DNA of 64,000 nt, taken from positions 73,031,784 through 73,095,783 of the forward strand of contig CM076849.1 of the NCBI GenBank assembly GCA_039519185.1, in the 5' to 3' direction. Positions 36,248-49,855 of this stretch are shown one piece after another; the first letter of the stretch is position 1, and every line of letters starts with the position of its first letter. The notes beneath the pieces are model-generated. The model saw nothing but the letters and a program-made list of their open reading frames with translations, was not told the DNA's origin and ran no database searches. The DNA is from Astragalus membranaceus (Eukaryota > Streptophyta > Magnoliopsida > Fabales > Fabaceae). Both the position numbers and the translations under genes were made by a program.

Positions 36248-36765
36248 TGTAACACCCCGGTATTTTTATTTGTTAAAAACACCCAAGTGCACATTAAACA
36301 CACATCAGAGATAATATTTCCTGCTCAGACACTGAATACCACTATAAAATTTTTGCTGAAATATAACATAATTGTCTTATACACACTTAAGACCATACGG
36401 TTCTCAGACCGTAAACTGTCAGCAACTGTGGTAGTCAGAGTCATACAAGAAAGCGGAATGAAAGATAAATGTGACACTAATGACATAGCACTGTGATACA
36501 TAGTCAACAGAAGGAAAATAAACTTAAACATAAAGCTAAGTCATCATCCATCTCCCGGGGCCACCTACTCGTGCCTCTGAGGTTTCTTCTGTCCCTGTTT
36601 ATATGTAAAACAACAACATTTAAACAGTGAGATACAATCTCAGTGAGTTCTACCGAGACCCCTACTAACACTCTCGGTCCAGTTTTAAAACATTGTTAAC
36701 TCAACACGGCATCGACTGCGCGAACGCTAACTCCCGATGAACCGCATTATTTTACACATAGCATT

Positions 36766-36963
36766 TCACCGACTGCCCCAAGACTAATCCCGGCGAATCT
36801 GCTATAACTCAGTGCGTCACCGACTGCCCCAAGACTAATCCCGGCGAACACACTACAAAACAACAGTAACGTACCACCGACTGCCCCAAGACTAATCCCG
36901 GCGGACGTTACTCAATACTCTTTAACACACCACCGACTGCCCCAAGACTAATCCCGGCGGACC
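36766..36963. repeat. CCGACTGCCCCAAGACTAATC tandem units
   Basis: Four copies of a conserved segment, CACCGACTGCCCCAAGACTAATCCCGGCG, at about 36767, 36827, 36886 and 36930. A fifth, divergent copy precedes them. The spacers between copies vary. Confidence 0.85.
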
Positions 36964-37061
36964 CCTTACCAATAACAGTTTCGCTATTGGCCTCAGAGCC
37001 TAGGGTAGGGGATCATGACTGCCCCTCCTAGTATGTCAACATGGGTCGTCACCCAAACTCA

Positions 37062-37102
<41 letters not shown>

Positions 37103-37384
37103 ATATCTACAATACTATGAACCCACGGTCCATCAAATCAGACAATCTATGAAACACTTTAATCCACATTTTATAAAATCCAAGTTCACACTCGCACTCT
37201 AGTTGACCACTTTTTGACGCAATTTTCAATATCAAAAACAGTCCATTTTTCCTTAAAAGTAGAATATTCAGTTAGGCCTCTGAATAATCTTTCCAACGCA
37301 TCTTAGAACACCTCGATCGGATTCCCGGATCAAAAGTTATCGCAAAAACAAAAACAGTATTTAGTTGTTGAAAATTCTGTAAAC

Positions 37385-37512
37385 CGTCGCGACGCGAAAG
37401 GATACCGTCGCGACGCGAAAAGGGTCAGAAACATTTGCGTTGCCAAAAATACACTTGGTCGCGACGCGATGCCCTGCGGGTCGCGACGCGATGCCTTGCG
37501 GGTCGCGACGCG
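37385..37512. repeat. GTCGCGACGCGA repeats
   Basis: Five copies of a core CGTCGCGACGCGA or GGTCGCGACGCGA within 130 bp. TCGCGA is self-complementary. They hold the place of the GC-rich repeats of the other LTRs in this window. Confidence 0.88.
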
Positions 37513-38225
37513 ATTGGGGTCTGTCTGGTGCATATTTTGCGATTTTCGCGAAATCCGCTATTCCGCTCAATTTCGATTCTCGTTCCGATCGAAAACAGAT
37601 CAAACAACCTATACAATGAACCCAATACAAACCACACAATCAATCAATCCAATCCAAAACGTAATTTAAACGGGTTTTATCCAAAGCGCTATTTTTCGAA
37701 ATAACGGTTTTTGACTCAAAATTTCTCGGAACCAATCGACGCACAAATTATACCAAAACGGAATAAACCTAAACGTGAGTAAAACTCACCCTTGAAGCGA
37801 GAGTCGTTGCCGAGCCGAAATCACCGAGATGTCAAAATCACCGAATCGAACCCAATCAACACCGAACCGCTCCTAACTTCGTTTCGAGCTCCCAATCGCG
37901 TTCAATCCGCTCCTAGCTTCGATCCTAAACATAACCCAATCACCAACACAACCTATCAATCCTTGATTTCACCAAATTTCCAACAAAAACCCCTAAATTT
38001 CGTAGGTCACAAAGGGGGAAAAATCGGATAAAATCTTACCTAGCTCTTGGGTTTTGGAGAGGGAGAGGAGATGATGATTGTGCTGAATTTTGGAGGGATG
38101 GGGTTCACTTCTCTTCTTCCTTTCTCTTCTCCTTTCCTCTTCTTCTTTCTCTTCTTTTCTCCTCTTTTCTTTCTCTTTTCCTCTTCTGTTCGAATCCTCT
38201 TCTTTCTTTCTTTTCTTTCCTTAAT

Positions 38226-38267
<42 letters not shown>

Positions 38268-38539
38268 TTAATTAATAAATAAGTGGTAGCGTGGTCCAAT
38301 TACCATATTGATCCTAATCCCTTATTTCGATTCCAAAACTTCCTTGATCCGTATTATCCGGTTAACGATCTAATGACATCCAATAAATAATTTTAGCACT
38401 CGATAAATTAACCAGTCAAGTACTAAATTATTCCAATTGGGTTAACATCCAAATAATTCGCCTAATTATTTTGAGGATGTTACACCCGGGATTGTAAAGT
38501 AACTTGGAATCTTGTCTTAAGCGGGAAAGATAAAGCAAC

Positions 38540-40617
38540 ATGGGATCAAGAAGCGAGATTGTACTTAATTCAAGGTTTCCGGTTATCAGGAGAATAGATG
38601 TAGAGGGTTTGAAAGAGTTTGTCTCCTTGATGGGGTCGGAGGAGAGGGATTTATTCGGGAAAGCTTATGGTAACCTCCTCAGATTGTTACAATTAGATGT
38701 CCAAGAGAGTGCCATTATGGCCCTGAGCCGATTCTATGATCCGGACACTCGATGTTTCCTCTTCAAAGACTTTCAGTTATCACCAACTCTCGAGGAGTAT
38801 GAACAGATTCTGGGGTTCTCAAAGTCAGAGTTAGCACCTTACAAATATCAGAAACATCGGTACTCAGACCAGAGACTCTCGTTGTTGTGCAGGTCGGTGT
38901 GAAGGAATTAGGGCTTCATAAGGAAAAGAAGAACCGTATCAGGGGTTTCCCGCTAAGTTATTTCAAAGGTTTATTGTAGTTTTATGCCCAGAATAAGAAG
39001 TGGGGTCCTTTCAAGCAGCTGTTAGCCCTAACTACTTTCGGGATCGTCCTTTTCCCTCAGGTCGAGAAGTTCATTGATGAGACCGCTATTGGGCTTTTTC
39101 TAGCATTCATAAGTAAAGAAAATCCGATTAACCCTGTACCAGCAATTCTTGCAGATACCTACTATTCCTTCACTCATCACCGTGTGTTAGGAAAGAAGAA
39201 GGTTGCTTGCTCTTTCCATGTTCTCTACACCTGGTTCCTCAACCATGTTGTCACTCATAAAACGAAAGCTGCGGACTTGGTAGATTATGCCCTGAGTTGT
39301 GAGGTAGAAGCCAAAAGTGCACAAGAATGGGTACACACTTTAGGGAATCTCAGTGCTCTCAAAGTCTGTTGGTTCAATCATCCGTGTTGGAAAGTTAGGC
39401 CTTCAATACTGTTCCGGTGTGGCAATTTCCAGAATGTGCCCTTAATGGGAACCCAAGGCTACATCAATTACAATCCTTCTCTCACCATCAGACAGCTTGG
39501 GTATCCTATGAAGAATGCACCCACTGAAGACATGTTGGCCCCAATTTTTCTCGATAAGGAAGATTCAAAGAACCAAGGCTTGCTTCAGAAAATTTCAAAG
39601 GCTTGGGAGGGTGTAGTTTACAAGGATAAAGAGGAGATCACAAAGAAAACAGGTGATGTTACTTTCTACCAATGGCTCCACCAAAGAATTCAAGATGTTT
39701 GTCCGCCTCGTCAGAATTCATCGTCAGTTGGGAAAGAAGTCCCAGAGCTTCACGTTCCAATACTCAAAGAACTAAGTGAGGTCAAGTCTGCCTTGTTCAA
39801 GGTAGAGGAAGAAAAGAAAGCCTTGCAAGAAAAGTTGGGGAAAGTAATTTCTGAGAAGAGAAAGTTAGAGAGCGAGAATGAGCGCAAGGCCGAAGCTCTC
39901 AAAGAAAGCAGCAAGAAACTTAAGAAAGAAGAGGAAAGTAATCAAGAATTGAAGAAATATCTGAAAGGTGCCAAAGATGAGTTGAAAAGATCGAATGCCA
40001 AGGTGGGTGAGGCCATGGTTAGAGCAAACGAATGGAGGAAGTTGTTCAAGAAGTCTGTGCAAAGTGAGAGAGCTGCAAAGGAATCACTAGAGGAATTCAA
40101 GAAAGAGTCTCAGTCTGTGGCGTTTGAGCTTGAAAGTCAAATAAGGTGCATCAGACAAGATAGAGGTGCAATTGAGAACATCCTTAGAGAGTATCAGCAG
40201 GCTTTAAGAATGGAGCAAGAGAATTCAGATGAGCTAAGAAGGAATCTGAGGCACATCAGTGATGCTTACTGACAGGTGAGAGAGGAGAGTCAATACTGGG
40301 AACACCGTTTTTTCGAGCTAATGGGTGGGATTGAAAAGCAAGAGATCATAGTTGAGTTGAGGACAGAAATTCAACAGTGGAAGAACAAGTTCTCCAAGTT
40401 GGCGTGGTTGGCCAACCAGGCGGTGAGGGATGTTCCCAAGAGGTTGAGGAAGGCAGAAGCTGAGATGCTGCCTTACAACACTCCGGTGCGAGTATATGAA
40501 TTCGTGGAGTACTGCAAGTCTCTGACTGAGGCACTCATGGAAAGGGCAAGAGAAGCTGCTGCAGTTAGCAAAAAGAAGAAGAACGAAGAGAAGATGAAGG
40601 CAATAGGTTTTTAGATT
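38540..40617 (+). pseudogene. Ogre B ORF1, broken
   Basis: Homologous along its length to the intact 690-residue ORF1 of element A (ALSRFYDPDTRCFLFKDF, PTLEEYEQILGF). It starts at ATG 38540. A frameshift lies near 38860-38890, a TAG at 38977-38979, and a TGA at 40270-40272 inside the coiled-coil part. After each the homology carries on. The C-terminal half again shows E/K/L-rich coiled coil. At least three disabling changes mean no full protein can be made from this copy. Confidence 0.9.
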
Positions 40618-41021
40618 TTAATTCAATGTAATTTTCCTTTTTTAGAATGTTCACTGGGAAATTGTAATTTTTCTTTTCTTAAAGAATATTGTACTTTTCT
40701 TTTCAAGGCATTGTATTGCACATTTAAGGATATTGTACCTTGTTCTTTTCGTTGAATGATTAAAGTTATGATGCTTGAATGAAGTACGCTTATCCCGCTT
40801 GTTGATCCCAGTCGCGTTATGTTCTTGAAAATATTTGAATATGCACTTAAGACAAGAGCAAGTTGCACGGTGGTTCCCGGCAATAAACAACAAAAAATCA
40901 TATGCATTACATTGGATTCATTAATTTGTTCTTTTGCTTATAAAAATATTTCAACTCAAACAGAAGATAAGGCAAGCTGGTGCGACTACATCGGTATTGG
41001 ACACGCTCACAGGCCAGAGGA
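40618..41021 (+). other. Spacer between ORF1 and gag of element B
   Basis: About 400 bp with no supported coding sequence. The frame of gag is open a little upstream of its ATG. Confidence 0.6.
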
Positions 41022-44000
41022 ATGGCAATCTTAAGTGACCTCGATCAACCTCAACCAGCAACAGAGAATCAGGGTCATCCAGCTTCAGACTCAGGGAATG
41101 GAAATGGGGCAGGCTCGGGCCTCGAGGTACAGAATCAGAACCATTCAGCTCCTGGTAACTCCAGTCAGGGTGATCCTGAGATGAGAAATGAAATGAATGC
41201 CATGAAGGCACAGATGAGTGAGATGATGAGACTCCTGTTGTCCTTGAAGAATGGGAATGACTTTCAAGCTGCTTAGTGGCCTCCTTATGGCCTTCCTTTG
41301 GGTTATACCCCTCCAAATCAAGAAGCTAACCCGGGAGCTGGTCCCGTGGCAATAGTTGAGAATGTACAGCCAACGTCTGTCGGATTAGAAGGAATGACTG
41401 GTGAACCCCGGGTTCAGATCCCGCATCCAATTGTTATACCTCAGCCCACTCCTCAGAATCTCACTCCACAGCCAGCTGCCTTTCCACAGACTCAAGGTTT
41501 TGTGTCCGAAAACTCTGTTTACCCTCAGGTTCAGCACTCAATGCTTCCACCTCCTTATGGTGTAAGTAACTCCCCTCAAGTCTATTCCGCTGAGCACCAG
41601 CAGACCAAAGAGCAGTTCCAGATGTTAGAAGAAAGATTAAGAATGATTGAAGGCTTTGGCTCCAGGGCTAGGGAGGCCGGAGACTTGTGCCTTATTCCCG
41701 ATGTGGTGTTGCCTCCAAAATTCAAGGTCCCCGATTTTGACAAGTACAGAGGTGCGACCTGCCCAATGAGTCACTTGACGATGTATTGTAGGAAGATGTC
41801 TACTTACTCCCGTGATGACAAACTATTAATCCATTGCTTCCAGGACAGCCTTGTTGGGGCATCTCTTAATTGGTATATGAAGTTAGAGCCATCCCAAGTT
41901 CGCTGCTGGAAGGATTTAGCAGATGCATTCCTCAAGCAATATCAATACAATACAGACATGGCGCCAGACCGAACACAGTTGCAGAGCATGAGCAAGAAGG
42001 ACAATGAATCATTCAAAGAGTATGCCCAGCGATGGAGGGCTTTGGCTGCACAAGTTACACCTCCACTTTTAGACAAAGAATTGGTTTCTATGTTCATGGA
42101 AACCTTGCCACCGCTATATTATGACCGTCTGATCAGCAATGCATCATCCAATTTTTCAGATATGGTGATTGTGGGAGAGAGATTGGAGAACGGATTGAGA
42201 AGTGGAATGATTGCACAGGGGTCCACAAGTAACACAAGCTCCCAAAAGAAGCGATTCTCCGGCTTTCCCAAAAAGAAAGAAGGGGAAACCAATACCATCA
42301 CTATCAGCCCACCATACCAGCCACCCAACATCCCAGTTCTCACTCCCGCACAAACAGTCCGTCCATCCCAAAACAATAATCAAAGCAACCACCAAAGGAC
42401 CTATCAAAACAGAACAACCTTTGACCCAATTCCCATGTCATACACAGACCTTTTCAATTACCTCATCACCAATAAGCTCATCAATACAAGACCCATGAAA
42501 CCTGTTCAACCACCTTACTTCAGAGGATACAACCCCAATAGTACCTGTGCCTTCCACGAAGGAGCAGTTGGGCATGTTGTAGAGGATTGCAAAGCCTTCA
42601 AGATAGTGGTGCAAGACTTGATAGACGCAAAGGGCATAACGTTCAAGCAGGAGGATCCAAGTATCATGACCAACCCGTTGCCTGGTCACGGGAAGCATGC
42701 TGCTAATGCAATCATGGATATGAAGGAGCAGTCCCTAATCAGATCAGTAGAAGATATCCAGACTCCCCTAGAAATCATTCATGCAGAATTGTGCAAATTC
42801 GGGATTATTAGAATGGGTTGTGTTCAGAAAGGAGTTTGTACTAATGTCAGCTGTGTGGGAGTATGTGAAGCATTCAAGGTGGTGTTACAGGATCTGATCG
42901 ATCGCCATATCATCCAGATGGGTATGCAGGGGAAAGAAGAAGATGTTCTGACCTTCCAATCAGATGGGAGTAGAGGTGTGCAGAGACCTATCAAGGTGCC
43001 ATACAGTCGGAATTCGGCTGTGGAAAGGCCAAAGACTATTGTGATCCCATTTCCAGCTCCTAGCAAGAAGAACAATAATGTCCCATGGAGTTACAGTGTG
43101 CCATTCCGGCTCTGAAATCTCAAGCTGCTCTTGACATCACCAATATTGCAGGGAGTAGTGGGGTAACCAGAAGTGGGCGTGTGTATGTTCCCCAAGCTCA
43201 GGAAGAGGGTCCTTCTAAGGCAACAGAAGAGAGAATCCGAAAAGGAAAGAATGTAGAGCCAGAGCCTGTGATAAGTAGGAAGGTGTCAGACCCAGAGGTT
43301 ATTGAATTCTTGAAGATAATGCGGCAGAGTGACTACAAAGTGGTGGATCAGCTACACCAAACCCCAGCCAAAATTTCCATCATGTCCCTATTACTAAACT
43401 CAGAAGCCCACCGTGATGCCTTGGTTAAAGTACTGAATGAGGCCCATGTCGCCCAAGATATTACTGTCAATCAGTTGGATGGCATAGTTGGAAATATCGT
43501 TGCATCTAACTACATTACTTTCACCGATGATGAGCTCACCCCGGAGGGGAAGGGGCACAATAAGGCGTTGCATATCTCAGTGAAGTGCGGTGAATATACG
43601 CTCTCCAGGGTTCTCATTGACAATGGATCCTCATTGAATGTTATGCCCAGATCAACAATGAACAAGTTAGAGGTAGATTGTTCCTACATGAAACCCAGCT
43701 CAACCTTGGTCAGAGCCTTTGATGGGTCTAAGAAAGAAGTCATGGGGAAATGGAGTTTCCAATGCAAATAGGGCCTGAGGTGTTCTATGTGATCTTTCAG
43801 ATTATGGACATTGAATCCTCATACAGCTGCCTCTTGGGGAGACATTGGATCTATGCAGCAGGCGCTGTCCCTTCAACACTTCACCAAAAACTCAAGTTTA
43901 TAGTCGACGATAAGCTTGTAGTTGTCTTTGGGGAGGAAGAGTTCACAGTCAGCAAGCCTGTCCCCTCTCATTATATTTAAGCTGCAGAGGAATCCCTCGA

Positions 44001-44492
44001 ATCCGCCTTTCAATCCTTAGAAATTGCGAATGCTGTGTTCGTAGGTGAAGAATCCCCACTACCTGCACCCAGGTTGTCCAATGCTGATATTATGGTAGCA
44101 AAAGTCATGCTGAAGAATGGCTATCAGATTGGGAAGGGACTAGGAAGATCTGAACAAGGAATTCTGTCACCCGTGCTTCTGCAAGAATACAAGGACAGAC
44201 GTGGGTTAGGCTATTGGCCCACTCCAGCTGATAAGAGAAGAATGGCTGAGGAAAAGCGTGAGAAGAGGTTGGCTAGGCTTCAGGGAAGAGAACCCAAATC
44301 GATGATGGCCCCCATAGGTGACCTCAAGCAGAATTTCAGGAGTGCTGGCATGCTGAACCCTAATCAGATAGCTGTCATCGAGGAAGAGTTAACTGAAGAA
44401 GGAGAGGGTCGGGGCCTAGTTCGTCGCAGTGTTGTAGGAGAAGAAGTTGGCAACTGGAAGACCGTTGATTTCCCTGTTGTTTTCATTTCAAA
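41022..44492 (+). pseudogene. gag-pro: Ogre B gag-protease, broken
   Basis: The start is ATG 41022, whose context matches the gag start of element A less well than ORF1 does. A TAG at 41274-41276 replaces the glutamine codon of the conserved QAAQWPPYGLP. Frameshifts lie near 43095 and 43745, and a TAA lies at 43978-43980. Domains are otherwise in order: gag core (WKDLADAFLKQYQYN), zinc knuckle CAFHEGAVGHVVEDC, protease with LIDNGSSLNVMP, CLLGRHWIY, and a G-patch-like GYQIGKGLGRSEQG. The exon ends at a GTAATG donor that joins pol in frame. Four lesions make it non-functional. Confidence 0.9.
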
Positions 44493-44695
44493 GTAATGAT
44501 CTTTGTAATGCAAATCCTTTGGCTCTGCCCAAGGCCTTAGGACATTTTCATAGGGGCATGCATGTTTTCTTTTAGATATCATCTATCAATAAAATGTAGT
44601 TTTGAATTCTCAAATGAATAAAAATTGCTTTTTGCGTCTTCATTTTGTGTCTCTATTTTTGCTTGTTCATTGCTTTTCTATTCCCGCGAATGCAG
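44493..44695 (+). other. Ogre B intron (203 bp)
   Basis: Donor GTAATG at 44493 and acceptor GCGAATGCAG ending at 44695. Removing it keeps the reading frame, and the flanking exon text matches element A on both sides. This is the expected place of the Ogre intron, between protease and RT. Confidence 0.75.
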
Positions 44696-47600
44696 ATCTA
44701 AAATGAACGCCTCTGAAAATAATGATGCCAACAGTTCATATGTTAATTTTTATTACCCCGTTAATCAAGCTGAGGAGGATGCTGAGGATGACTGGGAAAC
44801 TCCTCCGGAACTGATGAGAATGGTTGAGCAAGAAGAAAAGGTTATTCAGCCACATGGGGAAACTGATGAGATCATCAACTTAGGCATAGGGGGCGAAAAG
44901 AAAGAAGTCAAGGTTGGCACTTCAATGAAAAAGAGTGAGCATGAGAAGTTGGTTCAACTCCCGCGGGATTACATTGATGTCTTTGTATGGTCGTGCGAAG
45001 ACATGCCCGGTTTAGATACTGATATAGTGGTGCACAAGCTGCCAGACAAGCCTGAGTGCCCTCTGGTTAAACAGAAGTTAAGGAGGATGAAGCCTGAGAT
45101 GTCTTTAAAGATCAGAGACGAAGTGAAGAAACTGTTTGACGCCGGTTTCCTAGCCGTAGCCAAGTATCCACAGTGGGTTGCTAACATTGTGCCAGTGCCC
45201 AAAAAGGATGGAAAAGTTAGAATGTGCGTCGATTACAGAGATCTGAATCGTTCCAGTCCCAAAGACGATTTTCCCCTGCCCCATATTGATCTCTTAGTGG
45301 ATAGTACGGCGCAGCATTCACTGTTCTCCTTCATGGATGGGTATTCAGGATATAATCAGATTAAAATGGCTCCTGAGGATATGGAGAAGACTACTTTCAC
45401 AACTCTTTGGGGAACATTCTGTTATAGAGTCATGCCATTTGGGTTGAAGAACGCCGGCGCTACCTATCAAAGGGCTATGGTCACATTGTTTCATGATATG
45501 ATGCACAAGGAAATAGGGGTCTACGTAGACGATATGATCGCAAAGTCTCAAACTGACGAGGAACACATTGTCAATTTGCAAAAGCTCTTCGAGCGGTTGA
45601 GAAAATTCAAGCTCAGATTAAATCCAGCTAAGTGCACCTTTGGGGTGAGATCAGGAAAACTATTAGGGTTTATTGTCAGTCAAAGAGGGATAGAGGTTGA
45701 CCCAGACAAAGTGCGTCCAATTCTCGAGATGCCCGCTCCTAAGACAGAAAAGGAAGTTCGGGGTTTTCTCGGAAGATTGAACTACATTTCCAGGTTTATC
45801 TTCCAGTTAACTGCCAAATGTGAGCCGATTTTCAAATTACTGTGCAAGAATCAAGAGACTAAGTGGAATGATGACTGCCAAGAAGCTTTTGAGAAGATTA
45901 AGAAATACCTGCAGAATCCGCCTATTTTAATGCCTCCGGTGCATGGCAGACCTTCGATCCTGTATCTGACCGTGCTAGAAAATTCAATGGGTTGTGTGTT
46001 AGGACAACATGACGAAACTGGCAAGAAAGAGCACGCAATTTATTATCTAAGAAAGAAGTTCACTGACTGTGAGACGAGGTATTCGCTACTAGAAAAGACT
46101 TGTTGCGCCTTGGCTTGGGCTGCTCATCGCTTGAGGCAGTACATGTTAAGTCACACCACTTGGCTGGTGTCAAAGATGGATCCTATCAAGTATATCTTAG
46201 AGAAGCCTGCGCTTACAGGAAGAATTGCCAGATGGCAGATGCAGTTGTCAGAATATGATCTTCTTTATGTCACTCAAAAGGCCATCAGAGGTAGTGCGTT
46301 GGCCGAATACCTGGCACATCAGCCTATTGAAGATTATCAGTCGATGCAGTGTGATTTCCCAGATGAGGACATTATGGCTTTATTTGAAGAAGGAAAGTCC
46401 CCAGAGAATGAAAGGTGGAGAGTAGTGTTCGACGGTGCTTCCAACAGTTATGGGCATGGGGCCGGGGCAGTGCTGATTTCCCCTGACAATCGCTACCACT
46501 CATTACTAGATTGAGTTTCTATGTCACAAATAATATTGCAGAGTACGACGCATGTATTCTGGGTATTCAGGCAGCTCTAGACTGGAAAGTTAAAAGATTA
46601 GATGTGTATGGAGACTCAGCCTTAGTTATCCATCAAGTGAACGGAGATTGGGAAGCCAGAGATCCCGAGTTGATACTGTACAGGGATTACATCCGAGAAT
46701 TGGTTGAGCCCTTCGAAGAAATCACATTTCAACACCTTCCTCGCAGAGAGAATCAGCTGGCTGATGCACTGGCCACGTTAGCTTCAATGTTTAATATCAA
46801 CTGTGATAAGAACTTGACCCAGATCAGAATTCAGCATCGAAGTTTGTCGGCACACTACCACTACTCCTGCGCAGCAATTGAAGATAAAGAAGATGATAAG
46901 CCTTGGTATCATGACATCAAGCAGTATATCCTGAACAGAGAGTATCCTCCAGGGGCATCGGAAAATGATAAAAGAACACTTAGAAGGCTGTCAATGAATT
47001 TCTTCTTGAGTGGCGAGGTGCTCTACAAGAGTAATCATGATAAAGTACTCCTTAGGTGTGTGGCAAAGGAGGAAGCAGAAAGGATCATGAGGGATGTGCA
47101 TGAGGGCTCGTTTGGGACTCATTCCAACGGGCATACTATGGCAAGGAAGATATTAAGGGCTGGCTACTATTGGCTGCAGATGGAGTCAGACTGCTACAGT
47201 TTTGTAAGAAAGTGCCACAAATGCCAGATTTATGCCAATCACATACATGTGCCATCGGCTTCATTAAATGTCTTGATTTCATCCTGGCCATTTTCAATGT
47301 GGGGCATGGATGTCATTGGTACCATAGAGCCCAAGGCGCCAAACGGGCACCGCTTCATCCTAGTTGCAATTGATTACTTCACCAAATGGGTTGAAGCTGC
47401 TTCATATTCCAGCATAACCAGTTCTGTGGTTGCCAAGTTTGTAAAGAAGGACCTGGTGTGTCGCTATGGTCTCCCGGATAAAATCATCACGGACAATGGT
47501 AGCAATCTGAATAGTAAAATGATGAAAGAATTGTGCACAGAGTTTATGATCAAACATCACAATTCCTCTCCCTACCGTCCGAAGATGAATGGGGCAGTTG

Positions 47601-48151
47601 AAGCAGCCAATAAGAATATCAAGAGAATCGTGCAGAAGATAGTAGTAACCTATAAAGACTGGCACGAAATGCTCCCCTTTGCTTTGCACGGGTATCGCAC
47701 CTCAGTACGCACTTCGACCGGGGCAACCCCCTTCTCTCTAGTGTATGGGTCAGAAGCAGTTCTTTCCATTGAAGTTGAGATACCCTCTCTCCGAGTGCTC
47801 ATGGAAACCAAGTTAGAAGAGGCTGAATGGGTTCAAACCCGTTTAGATCAGTTGAATCTCATAGAGGAAAAGAGAATTGCAGCTTTGTGACATGGTCAGA
47901 TATACCAACAAAGGATTAAGACAGCTTTTGACAAGAAGGTTCGCCCCCGAGAATTCAGCGAAGGAGACCTTGTGCTCAAGAGAATCCTGCCTATCCAGAG
48001 TGACCCCCGTGGGAAATGGGCTCCTTGCTATGATGGACCATATGTGGTAAAGAAACCCTTTTCTGGAGGAGCATTGATACTCACTAACATGGACGGTGAA
48101 GAACTCAGAAACCCAATCAATTCAGATTCGGTCAAGAAATATTACGCCTGA
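44696..48151 (+). pseudogene. pol: Ogre B pol: RT, RNase H, second RNase H, integrase, broken
   Basis: RT with CVDYRDLN and YVDDMIAKS at about 45230-45540. The classical RNase H follows, then the second RNase H (VFDGASNSYGHG, NNIAEYDAC, YGDSALVIHQV). The frame is lost near 46495-46510, where a few codons are missing next to RNase H strand one, and resumes in another frame. Integrase has an HHCC finger and a D-D-E core (GMDVIGT, ITDNGSN, GAVEAANK). A TGA at 47888-47890 replaces a cysteine codon. The tail ends SVKKYYA like element A. The catalytic residues are still present, so decay is recent. Confidence 0.92.
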
Positions 48152-48935
48152 GAAGAATAAAAAGAAAAAGAGAAAGATGAGCCAAGCAAGAATTAGCTGG
48201 CTAGGTTGAAAACCCGAAAGGGCGGCCTAGGCAAAATTGAGCGACCCGGTGGATTGAAAACCCAAAAGGGCGATCCAGGCAAATATTAGGGTCAGAAAAG
48301 TTGGACATAAAAAGGAAAAATGAAAGGGGGCAAGCAGTGCCTCCAAAAGCTTGGATAAAAGGGTGATCAAGGCTGCAAGTATGAGCAGTTGGCATCAGAC
48401 GCTCCAGAGACAAAGACTGTTCATAAGATCTGCTGCGTCCGTTCTCTTGTTTTTCTTAGTTTCAGAAAAAATTCCAATGTACTCTCTTCAGTCAGCGTGA
48501 CATTCTGCATGTCTGACTTCCATATGAATAAAAGTCCAAATTTTTCACTCTATCAGTTTGTTGTCTTATCATTGCTTTCTTTTCATTTTTGATTTTAAAC
48601 TGCGTTTTATGGTAGATGATAAATCATGGAGATGTGCATAAGTCATAGCATTAAGGTCATTGCGAAATTTTTGAAAACAACGACAAAAAGAGACGATCTT
48701 TCAGTCAAGTAAGTTCACAAAAATCAAATAAGAAGCGCTGATTGCATTAGAGCAAGAGGACGAAGCTCGACTCCCGAATTCTTATCATAGACGATCGTAG
48801 TGTCTCACAACGCAAGTCCCGCGAGTTGGTCGGACCAGCAAAAAAAAAGAGTTGAAAAAGCAAAAGAGCAATAAACAAATAAAGTCATGCACTACATACA
48901 CCAAGCATAAAACCATGCACTCATCAGACATAGAA

Positions 48936-48971
<36 letters not shown>

Positions 48972-49842
48972 GTAAAGAAAAGAGAAATTCAGACATTTGC
49001 ATTACATTCATCATAAGAAAAAGAAAAAAGAAAATAGCAATCATGGCATTTGCATTGCATGCATTGGTTCATTTTTCAGCTGCAGACAAGTGAGAAAGGA
49101 TAAACACTTCGGTGTTAATGCTCGTCTTCAGATTCCAGAAAGCGCTCCCCCAGTTGGGAGTTCAGAGGGGAGAGAAGAAAAAGAAAAAAGAAAAGAAAAG
49201 GAAAAGAGAGAAACAGAAAAGAAAAGAAAGAAAAAGAGACGAAAGAAAAGAAAAGAGAGCGCTCAGGCGCGCATTGCAGTTTGGAGCCCAGAGAGATCAT
49301 CGCTCCTTTCTGCCCAGGTCTCACATCGTGTACGAGCCACGCGATGGACCGCAGCCCCATGTGAGGTTCAACGGAATAGTTGTATCAACCTAAGATACAG
49401 TGGACGCCGTGCATTGATCAGTATATCAGTTCTGGAGCTGATAACGATCCCCCCGATCGCTCGAAAAGGCCAACAGGAAGCGTGCTCCTCAAAGCCACGT
49501 GCAAACTCGGATTCGTCAAGAGTTCGTTTAAGGATTACAGGTTTTAGGCAGCCTAGGCATTTTACCGCTTTCTGCACGCAAGTGCCCATTTTACTTTTTC
49601 TGTCCGCACGCAAGTGCCCATTTTACATTTTCTGTCCGCACGTCAGTGTTCATTTACTGTTTTCGCATCGACACGAAAGTGTCTATCTTTCCGAAAAAAG
49701 GAAAGGAGAAGAGAAAAATAGAAAAACGAAAAAATTCGGGTTTTTCCAAGGAGACAAAATCGGTATAATTTCTGAATTCTTTATTTCTATTTTGCCTCGA
49801 AATATGTCTCGGCCAATTCATATTTCTTGCCAAAATCTAAAT
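48152..49842 (+). other. Element B 3' untranslated region
   Basis: Holds the conserved pair of GAAAACCCRAAAGGGCG motifs at about 48210 and 48260, a (TAA)n run at 48938-48970, a purine-rich stretch (49165-49255) and three 35-40-bp units with CGCACGCAAGTGCCCATTTTAC at 49572-49650. A 304-codon frame at 48997-49911 runs into the LTR. It is compositionally biased and has no match in element A, so I do not call it a gene. Confidence 0.6.
48938..48970 (+). repeat. (TAA)n microsatellite
   Basis: About 11 units in the 3' untranslated part of element B; element A has no counterpart. Confidence 0.93.
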
Positions 49843-49855
49843 AAAGAGGGGCAGC
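49843..49855 (+). promoter_or_regulatory. Polypurine tract of element B
   Basis: AAAGAGGGGCAGC directly before the 3' LTR start TGTCATACCCC, identical to element A. Confidence 0.88.

Larger units (their letters stand above)
36248..38484 (-). mobile_element. Solo chromovirus-type LTR inserted in element B
   Basis: 2,237 bp with TGTAACACC at the left and GGATGTTACA at the right. The AT-rich right end suggests minus orientation. Flanks GCCGG (36243-36247) and CCCGG (38485-38489) differ by one base. No internal coding region remains, so it is a solo LTR left by LTR-LTR recombination. It holds fourfold CACCGACTGCCCCAAGACTAATCCCGGCG units (36766-36963), a TA run (37062-37102), GTCGCGACGCGA units (37385-37512) and a CA run (38227-38263). 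Confidence 0.85.
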
